Source: Clostridiaceae bacterium
GTDB lineage: Bacteria; Bacillota; Clostridia; Saccharofermentanales; Saccharofermentanaceae
DNA: 64,000 bases
Reading direction: 5' to 3'
Assembly (NCBI GenBank): GCA_012728275.1
Contig: JAAYFK010000032.1
Coordinates: 1 to 64,000 of the forward strand
The position numbers and the translations under genes were made by a program. The first letter of the stretch is position 1. The number at the start of each line of letters is the position of its first letter. The notes beneath the pieces were generated by a model, which worked only from the letters and a program-made list of their open reading frames with translations, ran no database searches and was not told where the DNA came from. Shown piece after piece: positions 6,972 through 16,716 of the stretch.

Positions 6972-7199
6972 TTAATTTGTGTTGTCTTTGGGTTTCACCT
7001 TTGTGATAGTTCCGTCTAGATTCCTGATCGACATATTGCTTAGTTGACCTGAAACTTGACCGAGGATCATTTGGCGATAGATTGTGCGTAGCTTTTCGCG
7101 TTCTGCAAGTTCCTCTTGAGAGAGGCTAGATGCCTTTGCTTTGGCTGCCAGTTCGTTAATCCTACTAATTAGTTCTTTCATGTTTACTTCTTGCGACAT
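6972..7199 (-). CDS. DUF896 (UPF0291, YnzC-like) small protein
   Basis: The 75-residue protein has the family pattern: MKELISRINELAAKAK, LSQEELAEREKLR..Y and a late NLDG. In Bacillus the homologue YnzC is linked to the SOS response operon, but its action is not clear. ATG 7199 follows GGAGGAG; the ATG four codons earlier overlaps that site and is less likely. It lies 56 bases downstream of the histidine kinase gene on the same strand. Confidence 0.85.
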   Translation of the reverse strand: MSQEVNMKELISRINELAAKAKASSLSQEELAEREKLRTIYRQMILGQVSGQLSNMSIRNLDGTITKVKPKDNTN

Positions 7200-7255
7200 A
7201 ATCTCCTCCATTATAATTTGATTGCTTCGCGCAAAATCGCATAGCCGCTAAACGC

Positions 7256-8692
7256 TTAATCAATAGAGAGCATAATATCTATTGTAAATAGACCAATTGA
7301 ATATGCGCTAGTCGTGTTGTTGTTGATGCCATCATTATTACTTGAATTTGAATAATTATTAGAGATTGAGTACTTCACATCACCATGCAATTTCTCGGCT
7401 ATAGTTTTGACATTAAGAAGGCCGAGTCCATGGTTCTTCTTATCATGCTTTTCGGTAGTAATGAATGCCTTAAGTGACTTGCTCCTTTTAAGTAATGTTG
7501 GGTTGCTAGAAGAGATAAGCAAATAGTTACTTGAGTTCTTAAATGAGATACTTATTTCTCTATTAATGCCATCTGGCAATACACTTACCGCTTCAATTGC
7601 GTTGTCAAGAATGTTTGCAATTATTGTACAGGTATCATAAGCGGAAAGCTTGGAAAGAAAAGTGTTAATATCTGTCTTAACAATGATTGTAGCATTGACG
7701 GATTTGGCACTATTGATTTTGTCCGAGATGATGGCGTCGGCTATGTCATTGCCGGTGTTGAATTTTTGAACAGGAAATGAGACTTCTTTATCAATAGTAG
7801 ATATGTAGGACTCGAGCTCGTCATACTTCTTGGATTTTATTAGCTCGTTTAAGGTGAATAAATGATTCTGGTAATCGTGCTTAAATCGACGAAGATCCAA
7901 ATTATTATTTTTAAGGTTCTCGTAGTACTCCTTTTGAACCTCTAGTGCTTTGCTGTTGAGAAACAGGAGCTTATTGATATTCCTGTTGTTATAATACTGA
8001 GCTACCACTAGAAAAATAAAGAAATATAATAAGACCACGGCAATCTCAATAACAAGTACCAGAGATAAAATTGAGCCTGTTGATTTTGTGTCCAATTCTA
8101 ATGCAGGAGGTATTCTGCTATCAACAATGATTGCAATTGTAACAAAAACCATAAGCAACATAGCGGCCATCTTCCCACCTATTTTCTCATAACCATTACG
8201 CTTCCAAATGTAACTGAACAGAGATACATATATCAAGGTAAAGATTGAAGAAACTAGAGAAGTTACAATCACTGGGATAATGTTATCTTTCCAATCGAAA
8301 ATCGATGATAAATTGTCAAAAATACCCATGATAGCGGAAATCATTGATATAGACATTCCCATCGCACATAAAGTTCTTAGAAACGCGTTCCAAGTTCTTT
8401 CTTCATTTACAACAGCAAGGAAAAAAGTGGTACCACCGGCTATGATGAGTGTAGGAATTGATCCAATCACAACGACTGTACCTCCGGATGATAAGACAGT
8501 ATAAGAATAGATCCCTATGAAAGCCATTAAGGCAATACTAAAGACCATAAAAGCTGGGAGATATTTGCGAAGCGAGCGCATCTTCTTAATATAAATATGC
8601 TTTTGAAGCAAGTAAGTAGAAATACAAAATGAGTAGTACGTTAGGCCAACTAATCCAGCCATAAACAAAGCATCTATTACATTAGAATTCAT
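7256..8692 (-). CDS. AgrC-like membrane sensor histidine kinase (GHKL type)
   Basis: The 478-residue protein has about six or seven hydrophobic segments in residues 1-235 and a linker. It then has a phospho-acceptor His in RRFKHDYQNH (H272), the N-box NILDNAIEAV and a G-box HGLGLLNVKTIAEKLHG. This is the layout of peptide-sensing AgrC/ComD kinases that phosphorylate LytTR regulators. An Asn/Ser-rich insert (around residues 445-462) interrupts the end of the ATPase domain. The start follows AGAGAGGTG. The regulator gene lies 22 bases upstream. No AgrB or AgrD gene is visible, so the signal may not be a self-made cyclic peptide. Confidence 0.88.
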   Translation of the reverse strand: MNSNVIDALFMAGLVGLTYYSFCISTYLLQKHIYIKKMRSLRKYLPAFMVFSIALMAFIGIYSYTVLSSGGTVVVIGSIPTLIIAGGTTFFLAVVNEERTWNAFLRTLCAMGMSISMISAIMGIFDNLSSIFDWKDNIIPVIVTSLVSSIFTLIYVSLFSYIWKRNGYEKIGGKMAAMLLMVFVTIAIIVDSRIPPALELDTKSTGSILSLVLVIEIAVVLLYFFIFLVVAQYYNNRNINKLLFLNSKALEVQKEYYENLKNNNLDLRRFKHDYQNHLFTLNELIKSKKYDELESYISTIDKEVSFPVQKFNTGNDIADAIISDKINSAKSVNATIIVKTDINTFLSKLSAYDTCTIIANILDNAIEAVSVLPDGINREISISFKNSSNYLLISSSNPTLLKRSKSLKAFITTEKHDKKNHGLGLLNVKTIAEKLHGDVKYSISNNYSNSSNNDGINNNTTSAYSIGLFTIDIMLSID

Positions 8693-8714
8693 TTCTCACA
8701 CCTCTCTTTAGTTA

Positions 8715-9431
8715 TTAGTGAGCAAAATGCCTTACATACTCGAAAAGCTGATTTTTCAAATCCTTCTCACAACCTCTGCTAAGCATCAGGCTGGCGCCGT
8801 TATCAAGCTTGACTTGTGAAGAACTCAGACTCTTAACGTGCGAAAGGTTAACTATAGTACACCTGTGCGAATATGCAAAACGTCCAGTACTTATATCTGA
8901 CAACTCATTCCAGGCATCTCTAAGTCTCATTCTGGTAGTAATTGTCTTATTTTCGCATATTATTCGAACATCATTATTGTCAGACTCTATCCATAAAATT
9001 GAATCTAAGGGAATAATCACATCCTCGCCGTTGTGCCTAACAACTATTGATACTTTACTCAACAAGTGTGTCTTAAGACTTGAAAGCGCTGATATTAACT
9101 TGTTTCGGTCTATTGGTTTGCAAACAAATCGGAAGGCTTGAACCTCATAACCGTCGGGTGCTAGTTCTTTGTGGCTTGTAATAAATATGATTGGAACATT
9201 AGGTAAAGCTTTACGCACTTCGTGCGCCGCTGTCATTCCATCCATTTGACCCATCTCAATATCCAGAAAAATCGCATCAATTGAATCGTTTGTCTTTGAT
9301 ATATATTCAACAAGCTCTTCACCTGAAGAGAAGGGGAGACATGTAGTGTCTAACTTCGAGAAAAAATCCTCAATGACAGAAACAATTAGTGTTCTTTCCG
9401 CAATCGAATCGTCACAAACGGCTAGACGCAT
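8715..9431 (-). CDS. LytTR-type response regulator (AgrA-like)
   Basis: The 238-residue protein has a receiver domain (acidic pair DD near residue 7, phospho-acceptor D57 in FLDIEMGQMDG, the later FITSHKE and FVCKPID) and a C-terminal LytTR DNA-binding domain (ILWIESDNND...TRMRLRDAW...FAYSHRCTIVNLSHV). I chose ATG 9431, 8 bases after GGGGGG, over a TTG two codons earlier. It partners the kinase downstream and probably controls the ABC transporter and peptidase genes upstream of it. Confidence 0.9.
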   Translation of the reverse strand: MRLAVCDDSIAERTLIVSVIEDFFSKLDTTCLPFSSGEELVEYISKTNDSIDAIFLDIEMGQMDGMTAAHEVRKALPNVPIIFITSHKELAPDGYEVQAFRFVCKPIDRNKLISALSSLKTHLLSKVSIVVRHNGEDVIIPLDSILWIESDNNDVRIICENKTITTRMRLRDAWNELSDISTGRFAYSHRCTIVNLSHVKSLSSSQVKLDNGASLMLSRGCEKDLKNQLFEYVRHFAH

Positions 9432-9472
9432 TGGCAAATCCCCCCTTCGTTCTTATAGGGTTTTGATTTATT

Positions 9473-10147
9473 CTATTCAACAACTTGGCCGTTTGCAAGC
9501 AAGATAGTTCTGCCTGCGTAATTTGAGCATTTTTGTGAGTGTGTTACTAGAAGAATAGTAATACCCTTCTCCTTATTAATCTTCTCGAAAAGATCCATAA
9601 TCTCACTACCAGCCTTACTGTCAAGGTTGCCTGTTGGCTCGTCTGCGAGAAGAATCTCTGGATCATTAAGGATAGCTCTTGCAACAGCAACTCTTTGCTG
9701 CTGTCCTCCAGAAAGCTCGGCAGGCTTTGCTTTTCGCTTATCAGAAAGACCAGTAACAGCAAGAATATCTGTTAACTTATTTCGATAATCAGAAGTGTTT
9801 TTATGACTCATTTGGATAGGGAGCATGATGTTGTCTTCTACAGAAAGATTCTGAACCAAGTTATAGAACTGGAAGATGAAGCCAATCTTATTGAGACGGA
9901 TGTCAGACATCTTCTTTTCCTTAAGACCGGAGATGTTCTTACCACAAATCTCAATATCGCCATGATACTCTCTGTCCAGTCCGCCTAGAAGATAGAGCAT
10001 CGTGGACTTACCACTTCCTGAAGCCCCCATAAGGGAGATGAATTCACCCTTTTGTACTTCGAAGTTTACGCCGTTGAGCACATTAGTTTGTGTTTCGTTC
10101 TTACCGAAGGTTTTATGCACGTTATTTACTTTGATTATTGATTCCAT
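9473..10147 (-). CDS. ABC transporter ATPase, MacB/LolD family
   Basis: The 224-residue ATPase has Walker A GASGSGKST, Q-loop region FIFQFYNLVQNLSVEDN, signature LSGGQQQRVAVARA and Walker B ILLADEPTGNLDS. This is the type that drives FtsX-like permeases for lipoprotein, peptide or toxic-compound transport. The permease gene lies 33 bases upstream in the same operon. In Firmicutes such pairs beside a two-component system often give antimicrobial peptide or bacteriocin resistance. Confidence 0.93.
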   Translation of the reverse strand: MESIIKVNNVHKTFGKNETQTNVLNGVNFEVQKGEFISLMGASGSGKSTMLYLLGGLDREYHGDIEICGKNISGLKEKKMSDIRLNKIGFIFQFYNLVQNLSVEDNIMLPIQMSHKNTSDYRNKLTDILAVTGLSDKRKAKPAELSGGQQQRVAVARAILNDPEILLADEPTGNLDSKAGSEIMDLFEKINKEKGITILLVTHSQKCSNYAGRTILLANGQVVE

Positions 10148-10180
10148 GATTTTTCTCCTTTAATACTTTTATTAAATTTA

Positions 10181-12640
10181 TTATTCATATTTAAGTTCGT
10201 TAGCTGTCTTAAGTTTCGTAAGACGGTTTTGTGGCTTGACGGTTGCAAGAAGCATTAGTACTAGAATAAGAAGAACTACTGCAAGATTAGATAATGATAG
10301 TGTGTTAAGACTACTCTCAAGTGAGAAAAGATTGCTTATCTTTGAGACTGTAGTGCCTATAACCATACTTAAGATAAGTGCAGTAGCTATTGAAGTAATA
10401 GTCATAAATAGATTTTCTAGGAAGACCAGCCGCTTCAATTGCTTTATGTTCATTGAAGTTGAATGCAATACAGCGAACTCTCTCCTTCGCCCTTCAAATC
10501 CGATCGAGATATTGCTATATACACCTATCAACGTTAGCACTACTCCAAGAGCTCCAAGTATATTAAGAATAGAAGTTATGGAAGCAGCACTTTCAAGCAT
10601 TGTCATAGCCATTTCTTCTTGAGTATATAGAGAGTATCCGCTTTCGGTTAAATACTTGTCTAATGTAGCCTTAACTTCAGTGGGATTCGAGCAAGCGATG
10701 TTCATTATGTATGGATAGTCATGATAAATCGCAAGATACGTGTCTCTTGAAAGTACTCCAAAGTTGCCTGTTGCATATCTAGCAGTTGATACGGGCTCTA
10801 CTACCACCAATTCTAGAGTCTGAGGGAAGACGGAATAAGCCTTGAAAGTCACAGATACTGTATCTCCAACACTTACTCCAAGTGATTCCATCATTTGAGA
10901 ATTCATAGCGACTTCGTTATTGGCTAGCTCGCTAGGAAGATTATCAATACCAACGAACATACTATCAGTACTATTCATTAAGAATTCCACGTCTAATTTC
11001 TTGTTAGCGTTAGGTGAAGTGATAGTGTCGGTGCTCATATATGTGTAATCTACTCTTGTAACTCCTTCAATATCTTCTACAAATGAATACATATAGCTTT
11101 CTGAAGATAGGCCTATTGCAATAACGTCTCCTTTATAGAAAGGCTGGCTCATACTTTCGGTAATTGCAGTAGAAAGAGACAGTAGATTTATTGTAAGACA
11201 AATAGCTGTCAGGCATAGAATGCTACTTCCAACTGTAGTTTTCTTGCTTGCCATTTCGACGCTTGCAAACTTAGCTACAGGCATTTTAAGAAGGTCAAAT
11301 AGTTTGCCTAGCAAGAAAGCAACACCTTTCATAAGGAGTGGCATTAGAAGAGCAGCACCGGTAATTACAGCAACAAGGCTAATAGTAAGAGAAACGAAGC
11401 CTGTTCCAAATATCTCTAAGCATAGACCAATTACAACTAGAGCAACACCAATGATGATACTTTTCTTTGAAATCTTACTTTCTGTATCTTTGTTATTGAA
11501 GATGATGTCTCTTATTGGAGTCTTGATTGCTTTTACTACCTCGAAAATAGGACAAACGCATTCAATTACGGTTGCACCAATTATGACTACAGCGAATAAC
11601 CATGGCTCAATTGGTAACAGCTCAATGGGACCGCCATTTTCAATATTAAGCATGGAACTAATAAACGAATAGCGGATTTGTGTATAAACAAAACAAGCTA
11701 TAAGAGATCCAACTAAACCGTATAGGGCGTTCTCGAGAAGAAGGAAGGTGGTCGTTGCTTTTCGAGAGGCACCAAGACTAAGAAGAGTTCCAATGCTAGG
11801 CATTCGTTCGTTGATAATACGCTCGGAAAGGCTAACTGTAATGAAAATAACCATCATGAAGGTAATTATTAATAGAACTGCAAATAGCGAAATGATTTCA
11901 GAAGTAGCTGCCAGAATTTCCTCATTGTTTGAGAGCAGTTCAACCGTAAGGCCTGGATTTTGCTTTAGTAGATTGTCTTTGAATTCTACGATTTGACTCT
12001 CGTTATCAAGAGATACAGCAACCATTGAATACATTAGGGTGTCGGAGCAATCCAGCATTTGAAGAGCAGCGACGTTCATGACAGCTGTGAAAGCTTTCTT
12101 AAAGATGAACAAAGTGTCTTCATTAATTACGTACTTGACTGTGAAGTCATGAGGCATGTTGGCCGCATCATAGTAGGTGATCGTGTCGCCAACTGCTAAG
12201 CTCATCTCCTGTGAGTATGTTGATGAGATAGCAACCTCATTGTCTTCAAGTGTGAGCTGCTCGTTAAGAAGCCTCATATTGTAAGCGAGATTTGTGTCTA
12301 ATCCCATAAGACTAACCTTATGTACGAATTCGATGTCGTAGAACTCGTTGTCTCTAGTAGTAACCTCGCGAGATGATATTAATATTCCGACGGCAGTGTT
12401 TGAAGGAATGCTTTCGTCAGAAAAAGAATCTAAATCCACACCGTTAGTGCTTGTGATAAGGGCATCTGTTTTACCAAGAGCTTTTCCAAAATAGGTCTTT
12501 AGAGCTCCGGTGAGAGCGCCTCCAACATCAACAGTTACAAAGGCTGCTAGCGACATCGCGAAAATGCACACTATAAGCACAAGAGTGCGCAAAGGTTTCG
12601 AGATGATGTTTTTAATTGATGACTTAAATAGAATTCCCAT
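10181..12640 (-). CDS. ABC transporter permease with two FtsX-like domains
   Basis: The 819-residue membrane protein has a first TM (about residues 17-40), a large extracellular domain (about 41-245), three TM segments (about 250-380), further TM segments around 395-445 and 470-490, a second extracellular domain (about 495-680), and three last TM segments. This is the 10-TM duplicated FtsX architecture of BceB/YclI-like permeases. It works with the ATPase downstream; the start follows AGAGG. The substrate is unknown; the linked kinase suggests a response to a peptide or envelope stress. Confidence 0.88.
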   Translation of the reverse strand: MGILFKSSIKNIISKPLRTLVLIVCIFAMSLAAFVTVDVGGALTGALKTYFGKALGKTDALITSTNGVDLDSFSDESIPSNTAVGILISSREVTTRDNEFYDIEFVHKVSLMGLDTNLAYNMRLLNEQLTLEDNEVAISSTYSQEMSLAVGDTITYYDAANMPHDFTVKYVINEDTLFIFKKAFTAVMNVAALQMLDCSDTLMYSMVAVSLDNESQIVEFKDNLLKQNPGLTVELLSNNEEILAATSEIISLFAVLLIITFMMVIFITVSLSERIINERMPSIGTLLSLGASRKATTTFLLLENALYGLVGSLIACFVYTQIRYSFISSMLNIENGGPIELLPIEPWLFAVVIIGATVIECVCPIFEVVKAIKTPIRDIIFNNKDTESKISKKSIIIGVALVVIGLCLEIFGTGFVSLTISLVAVITGAALLMPLLMKGVAFLLGKLFDLLKMPVAKFASVEMASKKTTVGSSILCLTAICLTINLLSLSTAITESMSQPFYKGDVIAIGLSSESYMYSFVEDIEGVTRVDYTYMSTDTITSPNANKKLDVEFLMNSTDSMFVGIDNLPSELANNEVAMNSQMMESLGVSVGDTVSVTFKAYSVFPQTLELVVVEPVSTARYATGNFGVLSRDTYLAIYHDYPYIMNIACSNPTEVKATLDKYLTESGYSLYTQEEMAMTMLESAASITSILNILGALGVVLTLIGVYSNISIGFEGRRREFAVLHSTSMNIKQLKRLVFLENLFMTITSIATALILSMVIGTTVSKISNLFSLESSLNTLSLSNLAVVLLILVLMLLATVKPQNRLTKLKTANELKYE

Positions 12641-12675
12641 TTATTTACCTCTTTTCAGTGCTTTGTGTAGCTTTC

Positions 12676-14670
12676 TTACCATCTTCTTACGCGATTCTCG
12701 GGACGGACGTACATTTGATCGCCTTCACTTACGTCGAAAATTTCATAGAACTCATCAAAGCAGGAAACCACAGCGTTTACTCTTGTACTGGCAGGGCTAT
12801 GTACATCTTCAGTTAGGCTTTCGAGTATCACGTTGTCGTGAAATAACATCTCCCATATGCATGCATAGTTTATAAACAGGGCTCTGATATCGTCTTCGTT
12901 GTTGCACATTGATAGAATGCATTGAACGCTTCCAATGTCAGCAAGATTCTCACAAGCTGTTAGTTCTCCATCAACATGGTAAACCTCAAGAATAGTGAAG
13001 TCGTTGTAGTAATCTATGACACTTGATTGAATAGCATCTAGGTTATCGCGGTCCTCTTGACTCACCCATTCAGGGTTATAGTTACCGCTACTGTCATATT
13101 CCATTCCCATAGGATCAAAAGCATGTGAAAGCTCGTGACAAATTACAGCGCCAAGGCCTCCTAGGTTAGTGTAATAATCCGAATTAAGATCAAAGAAAGG
13201 TGCGTTAAGAATTGCGGCAGTGATAAATATCGCATTAGCTGGAGGAGAGAAGCAGGCATTAACTGTTTGTGGAGCCATATCCCATTCAAGCAAATCAGGT
13301 GCCTCGTTTAATTTCTGAATATGTTCAAAAGCCTCATTCGCTTTTATATTGCGTATCGTCTCGAAAAGACTATCTCCAATAAGAAGCGCATCGCTGGCGT
13401 TTATTTCATGAGCTTCAGGCCCTCCAAGGCAAAAGGTAATATTATTAAATTTCTCTATCATAGAAACCTTTCCACTAGAAGACAACCATTCGCAATTGTT
13501 TATCATGTCAATATATGCGACCTTAATGTCCGCACACATTGCTTCAAGTTGTGTGGATATCTCTTCTGTATAATATCTTTCTACAAACTCTTCGCCTACT
13601 TGAATTGGAAGAGTCGAATTTACTACATCAAAAGCGAATCTTTCTGTATCAACATAGTTTGTAGAAGTAGATGTTGCATAATAATCCGGCATGTACGAAG
13701 AGAAACCTGCCAAGAAACAGCACTTGGTATACATTTTCCATGTCTCAAGATTTTCGAGAGTTAATGCGTCGTTGATAGCTTGTATTTGCTCAACAGAAAA
13801 GACATTAATCTCGCTGATTTCTGAAGTGTCGAAGCCACAAAGCTCTAAGTATGAAGCTACATCGATATTTGTCAACATATCGTCTAATTCATCTATTGAA
13901 TTCAAATTCGTAATCTCGTCAACTTCATTATTCATGAGTACATCATAGTCTGTCACATTAGTAATCGAGGTAAGCATTTGAATAATAGAACGAGCGCTAC
14001 TTGTACTCGTGTCGTAATCATATCCTAGGTTTATTAGTAAATTTGAGACTTGATCATAAGCGTTAGAAATATTAGCTTCCGTATCCCCAAGCGTTTCTAG
14101 AGTAAGAAAGCTATTGATGATACTAGTACAGACCAAGTACTCTGAAGTGTCATAAGGATTGACCTGGAGTTCGTATGCAGGGACAGCAAATATGCCGTAT
14201 TGACTACCAAGTTCTACGTTCGTTGACAGTAAGTCCTCAATGCTCTCGCAAGCGTCAATGTTAGCAAAGACTTCCTCGAAAACCTCAGAACCCTCGGTTT
14301 CTCTGTCATAGCTTAAGCACTGCAAATAGAGGTCTCGTATCATTTGCTCGTTGCTTCCGGGTTCATACTCATCATCGCTATAAGCAATGGACGTGATTAT
14401 CTCTTGTAGCTGTTCGTCGACTTGTAAACCAATATCGTCGAAGGCACCAGCTGATACATAACCATAGTCAGTTGATATATCTATTAGATTTTGCGCATTA
14501 ACATATCCATAGAAATCATCTTGTGCTCTTGGAACCTCGAAAACATTTTCTTCAGTTGAACTTGCTTCAGTTATTGTCTCTTTGACAGGCGCAGCGGCTT
14601 GACATCCAGACAAAACACCTATGCAAAGTGAAACCGAAGCGATTCCTGAAAGTATTCTTTTTAATTTCAT
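12676..14670 (-). CDS. M13 family (neprilysin/PepO-like) metallopeptidase lipoprotein
   Basis: The 664-residue protein begins with a lipoprotein signal (lipobox LSGC, Cys near residue 23). It carries the zinc site HELSH (512-516) with the third ligand Glu574 in CENLAD. Downstream come the family's VHSPASTRVN segment and the closing MYVRPENRVRRW. M13 peptidases cut short peptides at hydrophobic residues outside the cell. The usual GENLADNGG reads CENLADIGS here. It is the first gene of the operon, 35 bases before the FtsX permease, so peptide cleavage and peptide export or resistance are probably linked. Confidence 0.9.
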   Translation of the reverse strand: MKLKRILSGIASVSLCIGVLSGCQAAAPVKETITEASSTEENVFEVPRAQDDFYGYVNAQNLIDISTDYGYVSAGAFDDIGLQVDEQLQEIITSIAYSDDEYEPGSNEQMIRDLYLQCLSYDRETEGSEVFEEVFANIDACESIEDLLSTNVELGSQYGIFAVPAYELQVNPYDTSEYLVCTSIINSFLTLETLGDTEANISNAYDQVSNLLINLGYDYDTSTSSARSIIQMLTSITNVTDYDVLMNNEVDEITNLNSIDELDDMLTNIDVASYLELCGFDTSEISEINVFSVEQIQAINDALTLENLETWKMYTKCCFLAGFSSYMPDYYATSTSTNYVDTERFAFDVVNSTLPIQVGEEFVERYYTEEISTQLEAMCADIKVAYIDMINNCEWLSSSGKVSMIEKFNNITFCLGGPEAHEINASDALLIGDSLFETIRNIKANEAFEHIQKLNEAPDLLEWDMAPQTVNACFSPPANAIFITAAILNAPFFDLNSDYYTNLGGLGAVICHELSHAFDPMGMEYDSSGNYNPEWVSQEDRDNLDAIQSSVIDYYNDFTILEVYHVDGELTACENLADIGSVQCILSMCNNEDDIRALFINYACIWEMLFHDNVILESLTEDVHSPASTRVNAVVSCFDEFYEIFDVSEGDQMYVRPENRVRRW

Positions 14671-14793
14671 TTCTTCACATCCTTATCCTGTTTTGTAGTT
14701 GATAGGATGAGAATATGACTTTTGCGCAACTCGAAGTAAAAAGTGTTGTGAATTGCATAAAAAAGGTGGTGAAACAACGTTCTAATAAAAAAT

Positions 14794-14820
14794 CCAGCTT
14801 TCTTACAGTAAGTTAGCTGG
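14794..14820 (-). terminator. Terminator hairpin, minus strand
   Basis: CCAGCT (14794-14799) pairs with AGCTGG (14815-14820), with a further inner CTTA/TAAG pairing. On the minus strand it is followed by ATTTTTTATT. It would end the PAP2-DusB-TMEM198 transcript before the peptidase operon. Confidence 0.75.
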
Positions 14821-14848
14821 TAAAAAAATCCCTCTAAACGTATTGAAA

Positions 14849-14877
14849 GCTTCCAGAATGTGCTTAATTCTGGAAGC
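14849..14877. repeat. Perfect 11-base inverted repeat
   Basis: GCTTCCAGAAT at 14849-14859 is exactly complementary to 14867-14877 over a 7-base loop. On the minus strand a run of seven T follows about 21 bases later (14822-14828), just before the second hairpin. It may be part of a tandem terminator or a structured RNA. Confidence 0.6.
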
Positions 14878-14891
14878 CCTCAACATGGAAT

Positions 14892-14962
14892 AAGGGATAG
14901 ATATATAGACATTGACTTAATTAAACAAATGGAACGGAACGAACCGCCAAATGCTATCCCTT
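14892..14962. repeat. Widely spaced inverted repeat in the same gap
   Basis: AAGGGATAG at 14892-14900 is complementary to CTATCCCTT at 14954-14962 across 53 bases. With the two hairpins to its left, this makes three inverted repeats in the gene-free stretch 14671-15056. I see no gene or recognised riboswitch there. Confidence 0.4.
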
Positions 14963-15056
14963 GCTTTTCAAAGAGATATTAGCAAGAAAGATTCGAAAAA
15001 GCAATCGTAAATAGTAAGTTGTTCACGAATTGTTTTTACTTTCTAATTTAAAAGCG

Positions 15057-15710
15057 TTAGTTAGCGTCTTTGGTACTTTTCGCTTGAAAAGAAATTCCGC
15101 TAATAACAAAAAATGCAAGGAGTACATACCAAATAAATGAGCCTCTGCCAGCTTCAGATAGAAAGATCGTGGCTGAAACATTACCAAGAAGGAGTGTAAT
15201 TCCATCAGTAACGTAGTTAGCGAGAATTATTGCCCCCATTGCCGAAGTAGTAATAATAATTGCCCATCTTTGCAAGTAGAAAACAGCAAATCCAGCGATA
15301 ATACCAAGTCCAAGGCCAATTAGAATCGTAAGGATGCTAAAAGTTGTAAAGAACATGCAAAAAACGAAGCAAACACTTACCATAGTAATTAGGATAAGCG
15401 CCTTTTTGTATAAGACACAAGCAAGAATAGCAAGTATCACTGCAAACAAAAGAACAAATATTAAATGTATTGTACTCTCGTTGAGGTTATCGTTAACGAA
15501 GTTGGCATTCTTGCCTGCTACTCCATAAATCCAATCACCAAGAATAGCTCCGCCAATTGCTCCTACCAAAGTTAGCAGAAGCCTGAAGCAACGGTAACCT
15601 AAGAAACATAGTGCTGCTCCGAGTAGAATCATTACTATCCACTCAGCTATAGCTAATCCTTCAAAGTCTTGCCAAATCAGACTAAGGCTTATCGAAAGAC
15701 ATTTTTCCAT
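15057..15710 (-). CDS. TMEM198-like (TM7S3/TM198 family) membrane protein
   Basis: The 217-residue protein is almost wholly hydrophobic, with about seven TM segments. It has the family hallmark near the start: LGAALCFLGYRCFRLLLTLVGAIGG split over residues about 30-55. Bacterial members have no proven function. It starts behind GGAGG and overlaps the end of the DusB gene by 29 bases, so it is co-translated with it. It is the last gene of the PAP2-dusB operon. Confidence 0.7.
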   Translation of the reverse strand: MEKCLSISLSLIWQDFEGLAIAEWIVMILLGAALCFLGYRCFRLLLTLVGAIGGAILGDWIYGVAGKNANFVNDNLNESTIHLIFVLLFAVILAILACVLYKKALILITMVSVCFVFCMFFTTFSILTILIGLGLGIIAGFAVFYLQRWAIIITTSAMGAIILANYVTDGITLLLGNVSATIFLSEAGRGSFIWYVLLAFFVISGISFQAKSTKDAN

Positions 15711-16704
15711 AATTTTCCTCCAAAATGGCGCGAACCTGATCTCGCGTTAATGCTGTACATAAAGCACTTCGAACCTTGCTGGAACCAACAATTCCCTTCA
15801 GATAAGAGGACATTTGTCCACGCATTTCCTTGACCGCAACAGTTTCATCCTGGAGCGAGCAAGCTTCGTTTAGTTCTCGCCAAAACATAGCAATTCTATC
15901 CCCTGAAGAAGGTTTTGTATAGCTATCTCCAACTAAAAAACTCGATATCTCTTGAAATATCCAAGGATTTCCGGCTGCCGCACGCCCAATTGAAATCGCG
16001 TCGGCCTCTGTTTTTTCAATCATGTTTTTCGCGCTTGGGCCATCAGTTATGTCGCCATTAGCAATAAAAGGGATCTTCACATCGCATATCGACTTTCGCA
16101 TTGAAGCGATTACTTCAACATTCGCTACGCCGTGATACATTTGTGTTCCATATCTTCCATGTACGCATAATCCAGCAATTCCACTTTGCGCCAAGTGCTT
16201 AACAAATTCAACGCCGTTGTCTTTTTCTTGGCTATATCCAATTCTTGTCTTGATTGTAACTGGCTTTCCATATTTTGAAGCCTCTTTTACACTCGCGTAC
16301 GCTATGTCGAAGGCCGCTTTTGGATTCTTCATAAGTGCGCATCCAGCTCCTGTTTTGACGACTTTAGGAACCGGGCATCCCATGTTAATATCTATGATTG
16401 AGACTTGACCAAGAAGCTCGTCGTTGCATATTTGCGAAATTGCATTTGTAAAATCTTCTTTTTCGCTTCCAAATAGCTGGATAGAAGTAATACCTTCAGC
16501 TTTTGGGTCTATTCGCATGTAGCGAAAGCTTTTTGAAAGGCCATTGTATAAAATAGATCTGGCACTTGTTAACTCAGTTGTACAGAGTCCAGCTCCATGT
16601 TCGTAGCATATTTTTCGAAAAGGCAAGGTACTCGTCCCAGCCATAGGGGCTAGAAAAACGGGATTACTTATTGTGATATTCCCAATTTGAATTGGATTAA
16701 GCAT
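15682..16704 (-). CDS. dusB: tRNA-dihydrouridine synthase (DusB type)
   Basis: The 340-residue flavoenzyme reduces uridine to dihydrouridine in tRNA. The marks are LAPMAGTSTLPFRKI at the start, NMGCPVPKVVKTGAGCALMKNP with the catalytic Cys, KTRIGY, CVHGRYGTQMYHG, and IANGDITDGPSA, then AISIGRAAAGNPWIF. Length and motifs are normal. The start follows AGGAAGGA and lies 12 bases after the PAP2 stop. Dus genes are single in many Firmicutes. Confidence 0.93.
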   Translation of the reverse strand: MLNPIQIGNITISNPVFLAPMAGTSTLPFRKICYEHGAGLCTTELTSARSILYNGLSKSFRYMRIDPKAEGITSIQLFGSEKEDFTNAISQICNDELLGQVSIIDINMGCPVPKVVKTGAGCALMKNPKAAFDIAYASVKEASKYGKPVTIKTRIGYSQEKDNGVEFVKHLAQSGIAGLCVHGRYGTQMYHGVANVEVIASMRKSICDVKIPFIANGDITDGPSAKNMIEKTEADAISIGRAAAGNPWIFQEISSFLVGDSYTKPSSGDRIAMFWRELNEACSLQDETVAVKEMRGQMSSYLKGIVGSSKVRSALCTALTRDQVRAILEENYGKMSFDKP

Positions 16705-16716
16705 ACTTGGTCCTTC

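Noticed and set aside
9473..12640. This ABC pair as the missing engine for the adaptor at 27699
   Set aside because: It already forms a complete ATPase plus 10-TM permease set in its own operon, 15 kb away and on the other strand; BceAB-type systems do not use adaptors.
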